This document shows, one piece after another, positions 9,378 through 18,493 of a DNA stretch of 64,000 nt. Origin of the DNA: Cernens ardua (GTDB lineage: Bacteria > Pseudomonadota > Gammaproteobacteria > Pseudomonadales > Halomonadaceae); assembly GCF_051251085.1 (NCBI RefSeq), contig NZ_JBPCZH010000003.1, positions 272,523-336,522 of the forward strand, in the 5' to 3' direction. Position numbers and translations under genes: made by a program. Each line of letters opens with the position of its first letter. Position 1 is the first letter of the stretch. The notes under the pieces were generated by a model. That model ran no database searches, was not told the DNA's origin, and saw only the letters and a list, made by a program, of their open reading frames with translations.

Positions 9378-9731
9378 GGAAACCTTAAGCTCTTAAGTGC
9401 ACTGTATATAAAAACAGACTAACGCATTACAAGGATGTCTTCTACTGCAATAACCTGTTTCTCCAGAACATTGATACGTTGTTTCAAGCCCAAGCTACGA
9501 TAGACACATACAGCGTTGTCATATCCATCAGGCAGGGAAACAGGCACCTTTTTCAACAAGAAATACGGGCCAAAGCAAACTGTCGCTTTTTTCGTTGGCA
9601 GCAAGCGCATACAATAGCAACGCTATTCAGATTGTATCCCCGTATATGCGTATATTCGATCGTGAGAAAAAGTCGATTGTAATCTGCCATAATGATGCAA
9701 TGCGTTTTCATTAACTCTTGGGTTTGCTGCC
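9378..9731. promoter_or_regulatory. 354-bp divergent gap between FAN1-like gene and MerR gene
   Basis: No convincing gene is seen. A 63-codon reverse frame (9419-9610) lacks a ribosome site and family resemblance. The region must hold the promoters of the reverse FAN1/helicase pair and the forward MerR gene. An AT-rich stretch at 9640-9720 immediately precedes the MerR gene. Confidence 0.35.
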
Positions 9732-10205
9732 ATGACTGACAGCCTGTCGATCTCTGCTCTTGCTCGTGAATTGGGTGTCACCACCCGCACAATCCGTTTT
9801 TATGAAGAACAAGGATTGATAGATCCGGAGCGCCGGGGGCAGGAACGTGTCTATGGACCAGAGGATCGTGCCACGTTGGAAATGATCCTTCGTGCCAAAA
9901 GTCTTGGATTTACATTAGGCGACTGCCATACATTACTTGCGTTGGTGTCACATAGTGAGCGGCATCTGGAACAGCAGGATATCCTTAAATATCAGGATGA
10001 AATTGCATCCTTGAAGCAACGGCTGGATGAACAACGTGAGGCCATCGATCTTCTAACAAATGCTGTAGATGAAGCCAGTGAACAACTGACGATGCGTTTG
10101 AGTCGCCTTCAACGACCAAAAGCCTTTATTTCCTCTAGCGATCAGCAATTGGATCTGGGCTTTTTGGATGACCACCTTCCCGAAGAGGATGATTCCAGTA
10201 CCTGA
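9732..10205 (+). CDS. MerR-family transcriptional regulator
   Basis: The protein has 157 residues. The N-terminal winged helix (SISALARELGVTTRTIRFYEEQGLI, then RVYGPEDR) is a clear MerR DNA-binding domain. A coiled coil follows (~residues 75-125), and the acidic tail lacks the cysteine cluster of metal-sensing MerR proteins. It is more like the LiuR-type subgroup that controls acyl-CoA catabolism, but no target operon is adjacent. No effector can be deduced. Confidence 0.9.
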   Translation: MTDSLSISALARELGVTTRTIRFYEEQGLIDPERRGQERVYGPEDRATLEMILRAKSLGFTLGDCHTLLALVSHSERHLEQQDILKYQDEIASLKQRLDEQREAIDLLTNAVDEASEQLTMRLSRLQRPKAFISSSDQQLDLGFLDDHLPEEDDSST

Positions 10206-10344
10206 TAGCAACACCATCAGCAAGGTGCCTGCGGTTGATTATCGCCAAATGGATGGTTTTCATTCGCTCGACTGATTAGCAAGTCTTCTTCTGTACAACG
10301 AATACTTGTACAAATTACTGCCATTAAGCCTCTGCGGAATTTTC

Positions 10345-11175
10345 ATGTTGATTACCAGTGCATCGAATCCTCGTATCAAAACAATTCGAAAGCTCAAGGA
10401 TCGAAAATATCGGGAGCAAACGGCCTCGCATTTGGTTGAAGGGATACGTGCCATAGAAGAAGGCCTCGACAATGCAGCTCCCATAACTACCCTGATTTTC
10501 GATGAATCAGCACTGCCACAGTCGAAGGAATTGCAACACCTGTTACACCGCATCCAAACGATAACAGCCTCGCCAGAGCTTTTACCCACTACAACAGAGG
10601 TACTCAGCAGTTTTTCGTCCCGTAGCAACCCACATTTGGCCATCGCCGTCTGTGATCAACGCTGGTTGGCGCTAGAAGAGATAAAGAGCGAGCCCAACCA
10701 CGCATGGATCGCGCTGGAAGCTCCACGTGATCCTGGCAATGTGGGTACCATCATTCGTACGGCTGAGGCTGCTGGTGCCCGCGGCGTTATCCTACTGGAT
10801 AAATCCTGTGACCCCTATTCGCCAGAGGCCATGCGCGCGAGCACGGGTGCCCTCTTCGGAATATCATTGGTCAAATCCACACGAGATACTTTTATAGAAT
10901 GGGCCAAACAAAGCGCATTTGAACTGGTAGGGACAGGGCTGACACGCAGTCAGGATTATCGTGACCTTTCCTACTCTGCCCCCACTATTATCGTTATGGG
11001 CACGGAAAAGGACGGCATTACCTCTACGCTCGAAAATGCTTGTGATTTTATGGCAAAAATCCCCATGCGTGGAAGGACCGACTCGCTGAATCTTTCAATA
11101 GCCAGTGGCCTGATGCTATTTGAAGTCATGAATAGAAAAACGGCACATCAAAACCTCTCCACCCATAATATTTGA
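10345..11175 (+). CDS. SPOUT (TrmH/SpoU) family RNA 2'-O-methyltransferase
   Basis: The protein has 276 residues from the ATG at 10345. A TTG at 10306 adds 13 residues that do not fit the family start. The N-terminal substrate-binding domain begins LITSASNPRIKTIRKL and contains HLVEGIRAIEEGL. The C-terminal trefoil-knot domain has the three motifs: LEAPRDPGNVGTIIRTAEAA, VMGTEKDGI and IPMRGRTDSLNLSIASG. It uses S-adenosylmethionine to methylate ribose in tRNA or rRNA. The exact target cannot be read from sequence. Confidence 0.92.
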   Translation: MLITSASNPRIKTIRKLKDRKYREQTASHLVEGIRAIEEGLDNAAPITTLIFDESALPQSKELQHLLHRIQTITASPELLPTTTEVLSSFSSRSNPHLAIAVCDQRWLALEEIKSEPNHAWIALEAPRDPGNVGTIIRTAEAAGARGVILLDKSCDPYSPEAMRASTGALFGISLVKSTRDTFIEWAKQSAFELVGTGLTRSQDYRDLSYSAPTIIVMGTEKDGITSTLENACDFMAKIPMRGRTDSLNLSIASGLMLFEVMNRKTAHQNLSTHNI

Positions 11176-11254
11176 AGGGCTCTCTTCCATAGCTCCACCT
11201 CAACATTTTGCGAAGTCGCTTATTTCAACGTAATCGACACACATGTATAAGACA

Positions 11255-11270
11255 TGTTTCACGTGAAACA
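11255..11270. promoter_or_regulatory. parS centromere-like site, perfect
   Basis: TGTTTCACGTGAAACA is a perfect 16-bp palindrome, identical to the consensus parS bound by chromosomal ParB. It lies in the gap between the RNA methyltransferase and HAD genes. Chromosomal parS sites cluster around oriC, where ParB-CTP loads and spreads. Two further copies lie at 23876 and 27896. Confidence 0.92.
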
Positions 11271-11456
11271 TTGAGCCATCCGAAGCCAAAACAGATACAC
11301 TTTCCACAACAATGACTTGTTAAAAGAGAAAATCAGTAATCTTTGCTATGCTAGCTAGAGCGTAATTAGCGCGGACGCACGACGAAAAGCCATTTGCCTC
11401 ACACGGGAAGCCCTCATTAGTTAAACGCCCCCAGGGCAATCAGCAGGAGATCCGGA

Positions 11457-12149
11457 ATGCCCCACAGCAACCATAGCAACTCGTCTATCAATGCCTTTAT
11501 TTTCGATATGGATGGTCTTTTATTAGATTCTGAGACACTGGCAATGGAAGCCCTGGTCGAGGCAGGAAGAGAGCTCGGCTATGATATGCCTGATGATTTT
11601 TGTCGCGGCATGATCGGAGCACCAGCTGACCAATGTAGAAAAATGGTGACGAAATCCTATGGGGAAGATTTCCCTCTTCATAAATTCTTCGAAACGCAGG
11701 AAATCGTATTGCGCCGGATGGTCGATAATGGGCGGCTAGTGACCAAAAAGGGTGTAAACACGTTACTTGATCTTTTGGATGAATATAAGATTCCTCGTGC
11801 TATAGCGACCTCTTCCAGCCGCTACAGAACAGACCACCACTTGAAACTTGCGGGTATATTTGAGCGCTTTCAATCAATTATTACACGCGATGATGTTAGC
11901 CAGGGTAAGCCCAATGCTGAACCTTATCTTGCAGCTGCCAGTGCCTTGGGCGTTTCCCCCGCAAATTGTTTGGCTCTGGAAGATTCCTATAATGGTATAC
12001 GGGCGGCACACGCAGCTCATATTCGAGTCATCATGGTACCCGACATGCTTCCGCCTACAGAAGAGATGAAAAATACTGCTTTCCGCATCGAAAACAGTCT
12101 GGAAGATGTCGCCGAGTATCTCGCCCCCATACTGAAATCCCAGCAGTAA
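11457..12149 (+). CDS. HAD-superfamily phosphatase (beta-phosphoglucomutase-like subgroup)
   Basis: The protein has 230 residues. HAD motif I is FIFDMDGLLLDSE (two nucleophile-region aspartates), motif II is ATSSS, the motif III lysine is in QGKPNAEPY, and motif IV is ALEDSYNGIRAA. An alpha-helical cap sits between motifs I and II. This is the YcjU/YieH-like subfamily that acts on small phosphorylated metabolites, and the substrate is unknown. AGGAGA lies six bases before the ATG. It stands alone and converges with the mannitol-dehydrogenase-family gene. Confidence 0.93.
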   Translation: MPHSNHSNSSINAFIFDMDGLLLDSETLAMEALVEAGRELGYDMPDDFCRGMIGAPADQCRKMVTKSYGEDFPLHKFFETQEIVLRRMVDNGRLVTKKGVNTLLDLLDEYKIPRAIATSSSRYRTDHHLKLAGIFERFQSIITRDDVSQGKPNAEPYLAAASALGVSPANCLALEDSYNGIRAAHAAHIRVIMVPDMLPPTEEMKNTAFRIENSLEDVAEYLAPILKSQQ

Positions 12150-12215
12150 AATGAAGCTATGTGGACTTTCTGGGCAAACATGTCTCACGATTTTTACTAA
12201 ACCTCATGATTACAA

Positions 12216-13763
12216 TCACGAGTCCAGTAAATCAGGATAATGCTTACCCAGAATAGTCTCATCAAGCGTAGCTGCCATCACTTCATTCAAATCATAGCGA
12301 TGCAGATTGTTTATTGCCCTTGCCAGCTCATTCAAGACTTTATCCTGCCGCGGAAGCTCCTCACCAAAGACCTCGTCATATTCGAGAAACACTTCGGCTC
12401 GAAGCAAGGGATTTTCTCGCGTTACCCGACACAGGTTATATATCGTTTCCTTGTTAGGATCATCAATGCGCACTGCTGTCCCCGATTTATCCAGAAGAGC
12501 AAACCAGCGAATCCATGCAGCAATTGCAAGAATCGTGCATGGTGTATCCCGTCGTTCTGCCAAATTATAACGCATGGGCTCCAACAAACGAGTCGCTAGC
12601 TTTAGGGAACCATTGCGCCCAACCCGTCCTACTTCATGATGAATGGCCGGATTTTCAAAGCGCTCAAGTAGGTTGCCAATATATTGATCCCGATGAAGAC
12701 GCGACATCGGAACCGTGGGCCCCTGTTCTGACCGCATAAAACGTTCTGTCAGCCGCTTGATCAAAGGGTCCCCTATCGATTCAGCAATCGTGTTATAGCC
12801 TGCAAGTGCCCCAATGTAGGCGAGTAGCATGTGCGTGCCATTAAGCAACCGTAATTTGGCAATTTCAAAAGGCTCAACATCCGAGACAAAACGGGCACCG
12901 GCCTCTTCCCATTTAGGACGTGGCCCATCGAAATCCTCTATTACCCAATCAAAAAAAGGTTCGGAAACTACGGGTGCCGCATCATGAACACCTAAAAGCG
13001 AATCAATGGCTTCTATATCCTTATCGGTTATAGAGGGCGCAATACGATCAACCATGGTATTGGGAAACTGGACATTACGCTCAATCCAATCGACAAGGGA
13101 GTCGTCTTCAAGCCCGGCAAAATCCAAGACAGCTTGTCTCAGGGTACGCCCATTGGATGTCAGGTTATCGCAGCATATAATGACAGGGGGAGTATGTCCG
13201 GCATCGCGTGTTAATTGAAGACCTCTCACTATCGATCCGATCGCCGTGGCAGGCCGCTCTGCCCCCACATCAGCCTGAATCTGTTCATTCTGACTATCCA
13301 GACGATGCGTGGAAGGGTCAAGAAAATATCCACGGTCCGTGATGGTTAACGTTGCAATACGTGTTTCTGGTTCTGCCAGCCTAGCAGCCATACCCTGTTC
13401 GTCGGAGGGGGCATGGATGACTTCGGACAATGCTCCAATAATCTCAATGTGATCACGCTCTGCTGAACGCTCCACCAATGAATAAAGCCCTTGTTGAGGG
13501 CGCAAGGCCTCAGGTGTATTAGGCCGAACCATACTGGCTGAAGCAATTCCCCAACGTAAACCTTCTCGCCCTTCAGCCTCAATGGCACGTTGGGTCGCCA
13601 TCGCCTGGTGAGCGCGATGAAAGGCACCACATCCAAAGTGCAGGATACCTTTACCCAACTCATCTATGTCATACCGAGGCAAACGTAAATTATCAGGCAA
13701 CCGGTTCAGCGTTGATCGTTGCAGGCGAGCCAATGGCGTTGACGTGGTGCTTTTCTGGTTCAT
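12216..13763 (-). CDS. Mannitol dehydrogenase-family oxidoreductase (mannitol 2-dehydrogenase / fructuronate reductase type)
   Basis: The protein has 515 residues, typical of long-chain polyol dehydrogenases. The Rossmann start is GILHFGCGAFHRAHQA, the family signature is CDNLTSNGRTLRQAV, and the catalytic Lys/Asn/His region is AKLRLLNGTHMLLAYIG. It interconverts a sugar alcohol or aldonate with its keto form using NAD(P)H. Mannitol, arabinitol or mannonate cannot be told apart here, since no transporter or kinase is adjacent. GGAGG sits seven bases before the ATG. Confidence 0.92.
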   Translation of the reverse strand: MNQKSTTSTPLARLQRSTLNRLPDNLRLPRYDIDELGKGILHFGCGAFHRAHQAMATQRAIEAEGREGLRWGIASASMVRPNTPEALRPQQGLYSLVERSAERDHIEIIGALSEVIHAPSDEQGMAARLAEPETRIATLTITDRGYFLDPSTHRLDSQNEQIQADVGAERPATAIGSIVRGLQLTRDAGHTPPVIICCDNLTSNGRTLRQAVLDFAGLEDDSLVDWIERNVQFPNTMVDRIAPSITDKDIEAIDSLLGVHDAAPVVSEPFFDWVIEDFDGPRPKWEEAGARFVSDVEPFEIAKLRLLNGTHMLLAYIGALAGYNTIAESIGDPLIKRLTERFMRSEQGPTVPMSRLHRDQYIGNLLERFENPAIHHEVGRVGRNGSLKLATRLLEPMRYNLAERRDTPCTILAIAAWIRWFALLDKSGTAVRIDDPNKETIYNLCRVTRENPLLRAEVFLEYDEVFGEELPRQDKVLNELARAINNLHRYDLNEVMAATLDETILGKHYPDLLDS

Positions 13764-14421
13764 AAAGGACCTCCGCGCCCCACTTTTTATAACAGTAGAA
13801 TTTTTGCGTTTCGATGATATAGCGAAAATGTAAAATACTGTTTTACAATTAATCTTAGTCTAGACTATTCAAAACATGCTTGGTTGCGAAACAGTAGAAG
13901 ACTTTAGATGTAGACCTTATGTGCCATCTAAACATGGCCGCCTCCTTCAAAAAGACTACATATATAATGGGCCGTTATATAACCGTCAATAGAGTGCTGA
14001 AAAGTACAAAAAATAACAAACGATCACCTACGATAAATGGCTACATCTCACGTCTCGTCAGGTTTTGTAATCGTCACAGGGCTCTCAGACTCCATCCATT
14101 TATCGCAACAAACCTCTCTGCAAAAAGCACTTCAAGAGCGCTTTGTGCTTATTTCCACTCGTTTAGGAACTATAATTCGAACAGTGTTGCCAAATATAAT
14201 TACATTGCTTCTTGTGAAAAGTATATTCACGTACATTTAGATACGAATTTATAACCCTCAGAACATGGATGTGTGATAATTTATCTTGAAATTGAGGATG
14301 TTATGGGACGGGGACACTCATCCGTGTTGTTTAAATATCTTTTACATCTTTTTTGGTCTATACGATAAAGACCTTTCTATCCACACACTGTTGGGGACTT
14401 GTGTACGCTTCGACTTTGGCG
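13764..14421. promoter_or_regulatory. 658-bp AT-rich gap upstream of kpsC
   Basis: The gap holds the divergent promoters of the mannitol-dehydrogenase-family gene and of the kpsC block. Forward frames at 13919-14254 and 14037-14240 look like chance: odd composition and no ribosome sites. A short ORF of 21 codons at 14303-14368 has GAGG five bases before its ATG and ends 54 bases before the preferred kpsC start. No ops/JUMPstart element was recognised. Confidence 0.4.
14303..14368 (+). CDS. Possible 21-codon leader ORF before kpsC
   Basis: An ATG at 14303 preceded by GAGG opens a frame for a 21-residue basic/hydrophobic peptide starting MGRGHSSVLFKYLL and ending at TAA 14366-14368. It overlaps the TTG (14353) that opens the longest kpsC frame. 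It could be a leader peptide or chance, and no attenuator hairpin is evident. Confidence 0.25.
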   Translation: MGRGHSSVLFKYLLHLFWSIR

Positions 14422-16482
14422 ATGAACGCTGCCGGTTTTTTTTCCAGAGGTATCCTGCGCTGGGATGCTGTGCCCGTACTTTTGTCTGAATTTACCCAAT
14501 TCAGACATATGCGTACAAAATCAGCACCCAAAGTGGATGCGATTATAGGCTGGGGGGCCAAGCCCACCAGTGAGATCGCGCGTGCCTATGCAAATCATCA
14601 CCAACTACCTTACATTGCCATCGAAGACGGCTTTTTGCGCTCGTACGGATTGGGTGTTGAAAAGAACCAACCCCAAAGCCTGGTCATTGATCATACCGGT
14701 ATCTATTACGATGCCTATCGCCCCTCTGATCTTGAAAACATGTTACGCGATGTGGATTTTTCAACTGAAGATCTTAATCGAGCCAAGAATGCCATCACTC
14801 GTATAAGACATAACCACCTCAGCAAATATAACAGTGCGCCCGATCACCTTCCTGATGAAGTAAAGTCGTATTCTTCATGCGTTCTGGTTGTTGATCAAAC
14901 GCGAGACGATGCGTCAGTAACATTAGGCATGGGTAGCCCTTCACGTTTTGAAGCCATGCTGAATTATGCCCTCGAACGGCACCCGAAGTCCCAGATCCTG
15001 ATCAAGGTGCATCCGGATGTTGCCAAGGGACATCGCCGCGGTTATTTATCGGAGATATCACTGCCCTCGCGTTGCACACGTCTCGATGAGGCTTTGAATC
15101 CATGGCCACTATTGGAGCAGGTAGAAGCTGTACACGTAATGACCAGCCAGACAGGCTTTGAAGCCTTGATGGCAGGATGCCATGTGATATGCCATGGCAT
15201 GCCTTTTTATGCAGGGTGGGGATTAACAGAGGATCAGTTGTCTTGTGATCGCCGAAACCGCAAGAGGACCCTGGAAGAGGTATTTGCTGCTGCCTATTTA
15301 CGTTATAGCCGTTACTATAATCCTTATACCCGTAAACAATGTGAGCTTGAGCAAACCATCGATCTATTGGCAGATCAAAAGAGACAAAGTGAGCGTACAA
15401 CAGGCGCATGGGCTATATATGGCATGTCAGGCTGGAAGCGAGGCTTCATTCATCATTTTCTTGGCCCCAAAGCGCGCGTTCGTTATATCAATGCACCTTC
15501 TCGTTGGCATAAAGCATCTGATCAGCAAACGCTGATACCAGATGAGAACCTGCTTGTGTGGGGACACAAGGATTATTCATCCTTACTCGAGCAAAATCCG
15601 AGGCTTTTGCAACATCATAAAATTACTCGGATGGAAGATGGATTCATTCGCTCCGTTGGGTTGGGCGCGGATCTGATACGTCCATGCTCTCTCGTGTTGG
15701 ATTCCAAAGGGATCTATTATGATGCCTCTGCGCCAAGTGATCTTGAATACTTGCTGCAGAACACCCATTTTTCCGACGATATGCTTGCGCGTGCAGATCG
15801 GCTACGCCATCTACTGATAAAGCTCAAGCTGTCAAAATACAATGTGGGTAATTCGGCTTCATTCACATTGCCAAGAGATAAAAAAATCATCCTTGTCCCT
15901 GGGCAAGTTGAAAGTGATGCGTCTATCCGGCACGGCACTCAGCAGGTCTGTACCAATGCTGCACTGTTGGAACAGGTGCGTAAACGTAACCCTGGCGCGT
16001 TTATTGTTTATAAAGAACACCCGGATGTTACATCTGGCGGCCGTCTGGGGGCACTATCAGCAGAAGAGCATGAACTTTACGATATGGATGCAACGGGTAT
16101 TGATATTATTGAATTGCTCGATACTGTAGATTGCGTTCACACAATGAGTTCACTGACTGGCTTTGAAGCCTTATTGCGTCATATCCCCGTACACACATGG
16201 GGAAGCCCTTTTTATGCGGGCTGGGGATTAACAACCGAAGAATTACCGCTTAATGAATCGGCTGCAAAACGCCGTACACGTCCTCTTTCCCTGAATGAGC
16301 TGGTCGCGGGGACTCTGCTCCTTTATCCAAATTATGTAGAACCCAACTCGGGCGATTTATGCAACCCTGAAACAATTATTGAATTGATTTCCCGGCATGC
16401 AACTGGCCGTTCAACCCCTTCGCCCCGAGTGCGTTTTTGGCGGCTTTATCGACGTATTTTTGACAGGAATACGATACGATGA
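14422..16482 (+). CDS. kpsC: Capsule polysaccharide Kdo transferase KpsC
   Basis: The protein has 686 residues and is built from two homologous modules. Each carries an EDGF(L/I)RS motif (IAIEDGFLRSYGLG and MEDGFIRSVGLG), a GIYYDA motif, an H-P-D segment (VHPDVAKGHRRG; EHPDVTSGGRLG) and TGFEAL...PFYAGWGLT. This matches KpsC, a dual beta-Kdo glycosyltransferase that builds the poly-Kdo linker on a lysophospholipid at the cytoplasmic membrane. The longest frame opens at TTG 14353. GTG 14401 and ATG 14422 are alternatives, and 14422 best matches the E. coli start (MNAAGFFSRG). It overlaps kpsS by four bases (ATGA). Confidence 0.93.
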   Translation: MNAAGFFSRGILRWDAVPVLLSEFTQFRHMRTKSAPKVDAIIGWGAKPTSEIARAYANHHQLPYIAIEDGFLRSYGLGVEKNQPQSLVIDHTGIYYDAYRPSDLENMLRDVDFSTEDLNRAKNAITRIRHNHLSKYNSAPDHLPDEVKSYSSCVLVVDQTRDDASVTLGMGSPSRFEAMLNYALERHPKSQILIKVHPDVAKGHRRGYLSEISLPSRCTRLDEALNPWPLLEQVEAVHVMTSQTGFEALMAGCHVICHGMPFYAGWGLTEDQLSCDRRNRKRTLEEVFAAAYLRYSRYYNPYTRKQCELEQTIDLLADQKRQSERTTGAWAIYGMSGWKRGFIHHFLGPKARVRYINAPSRWHKASDQQTLIPDENLLVWGHKDYSSLLEQNPRLLQHHKITRMEDGFIRSVGLGADLIRPCSLVLDSKGIYYDASAPSDLEYLLQNTHFSDDMLARADRLRHLLIKLKLSKYNVGNSASFTLPRDKKIILVPGQVESDASIRHGTQQVCTNAALLEQVRKRNPGAFIVYKEHPDVTSGGRLGALSAEEHELYDMDATGIDIIELLDTVDCVHTMSSLTGFEALLRHIPVHTWGSPFYAGWGLTTEELPLNESAAKRRTRPLSLNELVAGTLLLYPNYVEPNSGDLCNPETIIELISRHATGRSTPSPRVRFWRLYRRIFDRNTIR

Positions 16483-17747
16483 ATAGCCAGCGCTCTTATT
16501 TATTACTTCAGGGCGTTTGCAGCCCTTTCTTCAGCGTGCTGGCAGACCATCTGATTTCTTGTGGGCATCAGGTAGTCAAGATAAATTTCAATGTGGGTGA
16601 CCAGCTCTACTGGAGAACTAAAGCGCCTTCATACAATTGGCGTGGAAAATTGGAGGATCTCCCGGATTTTGTTACCAATATATGGAAACAACACGGTATT
16701 ACTGATCAAATTCTTTTTGGTGATTGTCGTCCTGTCCACAAGGGAATTATTCAAAAAGCTCGCGCGAGCGGTATTCGCAATCATGTCTTTGAAGAAGGTT
16801 ACTTGAGACCCTATTGGATTACGCTTGAGCAGGAAGGCGTAAATGCCAATTCCATGTTACCCCGTAATTCCGATTGGTATTTACGGGCGGCCGAGTACGT
16901 ACCGAGGAGTAGCAGCCCAAAGCACAAAATTGCTTCTGCATTCAATACCAGAGCACTCCACGATGTGGCCTATCATTTGGGAGGCGCACTCAACCCTGTG
17001 CTCTTCCCACATTACAAGACCCATGCGGCACTGACAGCACCTCAGGAATATTTGGGCTATTTATGGCGTTTTGCTCGACTCAGAAATTGCAAAAGACGCG
17101 ATGAAGAGAAGATCAAAAAACTATTGGAAAGTGGTAGGCGGTATTTTTTTATACCTCTTCAATTGAATGGGGATTTTCAGGTTCGTCAACATTCTGCGTT
17201 CAGTGACATGAATGAACTCATGACCTACGTGTCAGAAACATTCGCTTTGCATGCCCCCAAAGACGCCATTCTGGTATTCAAAAACCATCCCTTGGATATG
17301 GGAATCACACCGCATGCGCAAGATGTTGAAAAGATAATAAAACATTATAATTTACAGGATAGAATCCTCTATCTTGAGACAGGTAATTTAAACCAGCTCA
17401 TACATCACAGCGAGGGTATGATTACCCTGAATAGCACTTGTGGACATGTCTCTTTAGCGGCTAAAAAACCTACGATTGCATTGGCCAATGCGATTTATAG
17501 CATGCCGGGACTTACTCATCAGGGGTCATTGGAGAGCTTTTGGTATACTCCACAGGCCCCCGACCCCAAGATTGTCGATGCTTTCAGGCGAGTACTTACT
17601 CATACTGTTCAGGTCAACGGTGGATTTTACACACCAGATGGTATAGAACTGGCCGTCCGTAATTCAGTTTCACTTTTAGAAGCGGAACAGTCTCCGCTGG
17701 AGCAATTGTTATGTCAGATTCCCGAGTCGCTGTGCGCACTATCCTGA
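16479..17747 (+). CDS. kpsS: Capsule polysaccharide Kdo transferase KpsS
   Basis: The protein has 422 residues. KpsS-type motifs are FEEGYLRPYWIT, FFIPLQLNGDFQVRQHSAF, VFKNHPLDMG and LNSTCGHVSLAAKKPTI. KpsS adds the first Kdo residue to the lipid acceptor, and KpsC then extends it. The ATG lies in an ATGA overlap with kpsC. Its 3' end overlaps the next gene by 37 bases, so transcription and probably translation are coupled into the lipid-enzyme genes that follow. Confidence 0.93.
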   Translation: MNSQRSYLLLQGVCSPFFSVLADHLISCGHQVVKINFNVGDQLYWRTKAPSYNWRGKLEDLPDFVTNIWKQHGITDQILFGDCRPVHKGIIQKARASGIRNHVFEEGYLRPYWITLEQEGVNANSMLPRNSDWYLRAAEYVPRSSSPKHKIASAFNTRALHDVAYHLGGALNPVLFPHYKTHAALTAPQEYLGYLWRFARLRNCKRRDEEKIKKLLESGRRYFFIPLQLNGDFQVRQHSAFSDMNELMTYVSETFALHAPKDAILVFKNHPLDMGITPHAQDVEKIIKHYNLQDRILYLETGNLNQLIHHSEGMITLNSTCGHVSLAAKKPTIALANAIYSMPGLTHQGSLESFWYTPQAPDPKIVDAFRRVLTHTVQVNGGFYTPDGIELAVRNSVSLLEAEQSPLEQLLCQIPESLCALS

Positions 17748-18493
17748 TTACCGGAGCAACCGGTGCCATAGGGGGAGCGCTTGCGCGGGATTGGGCTGCT
17801 CCAGGTATTACACTTCATTTACATGGTCGTAATAAAACGGCATTGAAGACTTTGGGGCAAATCTGTCGGGATAAAGGTGCGAGTGTTGAGTTACATAGTG
17901 TTGATCTCACTGATGAGAAAGCACTCTTTCCATGGATTGATCACCTGGACAATACTACCCCCCTTGATTTGGCAGTCGCTGCAGCCGGTGTAAACACTCA
18001 CCCCGTGGATGAATATGGTGAAAGCTGGGAAAACATCAAACCTTTGCTGGATATCAACCTGGTCGCCCCCATTGCGCTTTGTAACCGACTATCACCACGC
18101 ATGCAGAAACGTGGACATGGGCAATTGGTGCTTATGAGCTCATTGGCTGGCTACTACGGGCTTCCCATCACTTCGGCATATAGCGCCAGTAAAGCAGGTA
18201 TTAAGGCCTATGGCGAAGGTCTTCGTGGTTGGCTGGCCCCGCATGGAGTAAAGGTCAACGTCATTATGCCCGGTTATGTGAAGTCCAAAATGTGTGATGA
18301 AATGCCTGGACCGAAGCCTTTTTTATGGTCACCCGAACGCGCTTCCGAATACATTCGAAAACGTTTAGTCAAGAACAAGGCGCGCATCAGCTTCCCATTC
18401 CCCTTGAATTTCGGTACCTGGTGGCTAGCCGTTCTTCCCGCATCGCTCTCACAGTGGATTTTAGGACTCATGGGTTATGAGGATACCCATTGA
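17711..18493 (+). CDS. Short-chain dehydrogenase/reductase (RkpH-like)
   Basis: The protein has 260 residues. The cofactor loop is TGATGAIG near the N-terminus, with catalytic Ser in VLMSSLAGYYG and Tyr157/Lys161 in YSASKAG. The C-terminal ~30 residues (FPLNFGTWWLAVLPASL) are hydrophobic, suggesting membrane association, as in 3-ketosphinganine reductases. Its place between kpsS and a PKS parallels rkpH of Sinorhizobium meliloti. An inferred role is reduction of a ketone in a capsule lipid. The next gene starts in a TGATG overlap. Confidence 0.88.
   Translation: MSDSRVAVRTILITGATGAIGGALARDWAAPGITLHLHGRNKTALKTLGQICRDKGASVELHSVDLTDEKALFPWIDHLDNTTPLDLAVAAAGVNTHPVDEYGESWENIKPLLDINLVAPIALCNRLSPRMQKRGHGQLVLMSSLAGYYGLPITSAYSASKAGIKAYGEGLRGWLAPHGVKVNVIMPGYVKSKMCDEMPGPKPFLWSPERASEYIRKRLVKNKARISFPFPLNFGTWWLAVLPASLSQWILGLMGYEDTH

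Noticed and set aside
9419..9610. 63-codon reverse frame upstream of the FAN1-like gene
   Set aside because: No ribosome site, an odd composition and a position in a divergent promoter region. It is more likely chance.
13919..14254. 111-codon forward frame upstream of kpsC
   Set aside because: AT-rich chance frame without a ribosome site or coding-like composition.
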